Positions 62,889-64,000 of a DNA stretch of 64,000 bases are shown piece by piece. The position numbers and the translations under genes are program-made. Below the pieces are notes generated by a model. The model worked only from the letters and a program-made list of their open reading frames with translations. It did no database searches and was not told the origin of the DNA. The DNA comes from Clostridiales bacterium (GTDB lineage: Bacteria > Bacillota > Clostridia > Christensenellales > Borkfalkiaceae). The first letter of the stretch is position 1; each line of letters starts with the position of its first letter. The DNA is taken from contig SVHO01000002.1 in NCBI GenBank assembly GCA_015055725.1, positions 1 through 64,000 on the forward strand, written 5' to 3'.

Positions 62889-63089
62889 CTACGCCTTAGC
62901 CTTGAGTTCTCTTTCTCTCAAAATGGTCTTAATTTTAGCAATATCTTTTTTGCATGTTTTGAGAGATGCGGGATTTTCTAATTGACCTATTGCGTGACGG
63001 AAACGAAGGTTAAACAACTCTTCAGAGAGTTCTTTAAGCTTAGTATTTAATTCGTCTACCGTTAATTCGTGAAGTTCTTTCGTTTTCAT
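62889..63089 (-). CDS. rpmC: 50S ribosomal protein L29
   Basis: 66 aa, two helices. [20 protein letters not shown] is the L29 signature. It overlaps rplP by 1 nt. Confidence 0.98.
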   Translation of the reverse strand: MKTKELHELTVDELNTKLKELSEELFNLRFRHAIGQLENPASLKTCKKDIAKIKTILRERELKAKA

Positions 63090-63535
63090 TAACCTTCACC
63101 GCCTTCTTCTTTAATTTCTTCAGCTACAACTTCTCTCTTGATGAATTTGGTCTTCACAGGAAGTTTGTGTCCAGCAAGACGCATAGCTTCTTTTGCGATA
63201 TCTTCTGGAACACCTGCCATTTCGAACAATACTCTGCCCGGTTTAACAACTGCTACCCAGAATTCTACAGAACCTTTACCGCTACCCATACGGCTATCAG
63301 CAGGTTTCTTAGTCACAGGTTTGTGGGGGAATATGTCAATCCATACCTTACCACCACGTTTAATAAATCTTGTCATTGCGATACGCGCTGCTTCGATTTG
63401 GTTAGATTTAATCCAACCTGGTTCCATAGCAACTAAACCGTATTCGCCGTATGCTATCTTATTACCTTTGGTGCATTTACCGGTCATTCTACCGCGATGC
63501 ACTCTTCTTCTTTTTACTCTCTTAGGCATTAACAT
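63089..63535 (-). CDS. rplP: 50S ribosomal protein L16
   Basis: 148 aa. [20 protein letters not shown], a variant of the usual start, and [20 protein letters not shown] are diagnostic. Confidence 0.98.
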   Translation of the reverse strand: MLMPKRVKRRRVHRGRMTGKCTKGNKIAYGEYGLVAMEPGWIKSNQIEAARIAMTRFIKRGGKVWIDIFPHKPVTKKPADSRMGSGKGSVEFWVAVVKPGRVLFEMAGVPEDIAKEAMRLAGHKLPVKTKFIKREVVAEEIKEEGGEG

Positions 63536-63537
63536 AA

Positions 63538-64000
63538 TTAAGCTTCGCCTCCTTCACTTTTCTTCTTGGGAGCGCCGATAACTTCGCCTTTATATATCCA
63601 GCATTTAATACCGATAACACCAAAGGTCGTGTGCGCTTCCGCAAAGCCGTATTCAATGTCTGCTCTCAAGGTTTGAAGGGGAATTGAACCTTCGTGATAA
63701 CTTTCGCTACGTGCAATTTCAGCGCCGTCAAGACGACCGCTAACCATTACCTTAATACCCTTGATACCACTTCTCATTGATCTACCGATAGCTTGTTTCA
63801 TCGCTCTTCTGAAAGATACACGTTTTTCGAGTTGTGCTGCGATGCCTTCTGCTACGAGTTGTGCGTCTGCATCAGCTTTTTTAACTTCAGAAATATTGAT
63901 AGAAATTTGTTTGCCTGCGCAAATTTTTGCTACCGTTTTCTTAATTACTTCGATTTCGCTACCTTGCTTACCGATAAGAACACCAGGGCGTGCAGTATAA
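63538..64000 (-). CDS. rpsC: 30S ribosomal protein S3, N-terminus beyond window
   Basis: About 153 residues are visible. The frame enters from the right edge as [19 protein letters not shown], the KH RNA-binding motif. It continues through [20 protein letters not shown] and ends [20 protein letters not shown] plus EA. The start and the upstream S10-operon genes lie outside. Confidence 0.97.
   Translation of the reverse strand, partial: YTARPGVLIGKQGSEIEVIKKTVAKICAGKQISINISEVKKADADAQLVAEGIAAQLEKRVSFRRAMKQAIGRSMRSGIKGIKVMVSGRLDGAEIARSESYHEGSIPLQTLRADIEYGFAEAHTTFGVIGIKCWIYKGEVIGAPKKKSEGGEA

Noticed and set aside
1-64000. CRISPR arrays, insertion sequences, prophage genes
   Set aside because: I saw no regularly spaced repeats, transposase or integrase motifs or phage structural genes. 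A repeat-finder run would be needed to exclude small elements.

Overview
The window is A+T-rich, gene-dense bacterial DNA that reads like an uncultured gut Clostridia/Bacillota genome, possibly a Christensenellales-type lineage. That placement is inference from gene style, not a database result. The support is: strong Shine-Dalgarno sites and near-consensus sigma-A promoters (TTGACA-17-TATAAT); an S10-spc-alpha ribosomal block containing adk, map, a KOW-domain gene, infA and rpmJ; zinc-type S14, S4 and L24; a SecA with a zinc tail; lipoprotein signals; and many secreted Ig-like proteins. Most genes lie on the minus strand.

Region 1 (1-21.4 kb) is a carbohydrate locus. A minus-strand operon starts near 17.7 kb: glycoside-hydrolase-like enzyme, large solute-binding lipoprotein, two sugar-ABC permeases (no ATPase gene), three large secreted proteins (1085-aa Ig-like, DUF4838-type lipoprotein, 1260-aa BIG2 lipoprotein), a 43-aa peptide missing from ORF calls with a length cut-off, and a secreted protein cut by the window edge. 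A divergent AraC regulator, a GH28-like beta-helix protein and a PHP phosphoesterase follow. Three promoters here share an identical architecture: two 16-bp half-sites exactly 21 bp apart, the proximal one touching the -35 box, with the -10 box at the same offset. I read this as the operator of the local AraC protein.

Region 2 (21.5-28.2 kb) holds nagA and a divergent nagB-like gene, a histidine phosphatase, a four-gene unit (DegV, GNAT-like, GtrA, acyltransferase) and tRNA-Leu(CAG), whose 3' end and terminator are duplicated nearby. Region 3 (28.2-35.4 kb) is metK-comF-secA-prfB-tsaD-Dabb behind one consensus promoter; prfB keeps the +1 frameshift site but lacks the usual internal Shine-Dalgarno at its usual spacing. 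Region 4 (35.5-40.9 kb) is a plus-strand TetR regulator with a heterodimeric ABC exporter and a radical-SAM gene. The TetR promoter is bracketed by two identical dyads.

Region 5 (40.9-51.8 kb) has a HAD phosphatase, potABCD polyamine uptake genes behind a ~310-nt structured leader with terminator and a matching antiterminator segment (candidate riboswitch, family not recognised), a YgjV-like membrane protein that looks leaderless, a Gfo/Idh oxidoreductase with a dyad inside its promoter, and feoAB followed by a 54-aa small protein and a GNAT gene. Region 6 (51.9-64 kb) is the ribosomal-protein block from rplQ back to rpsC, which is cut by the right edge.

I saw no CRISPR array, insertion sequence, prophage or rRNA gene.
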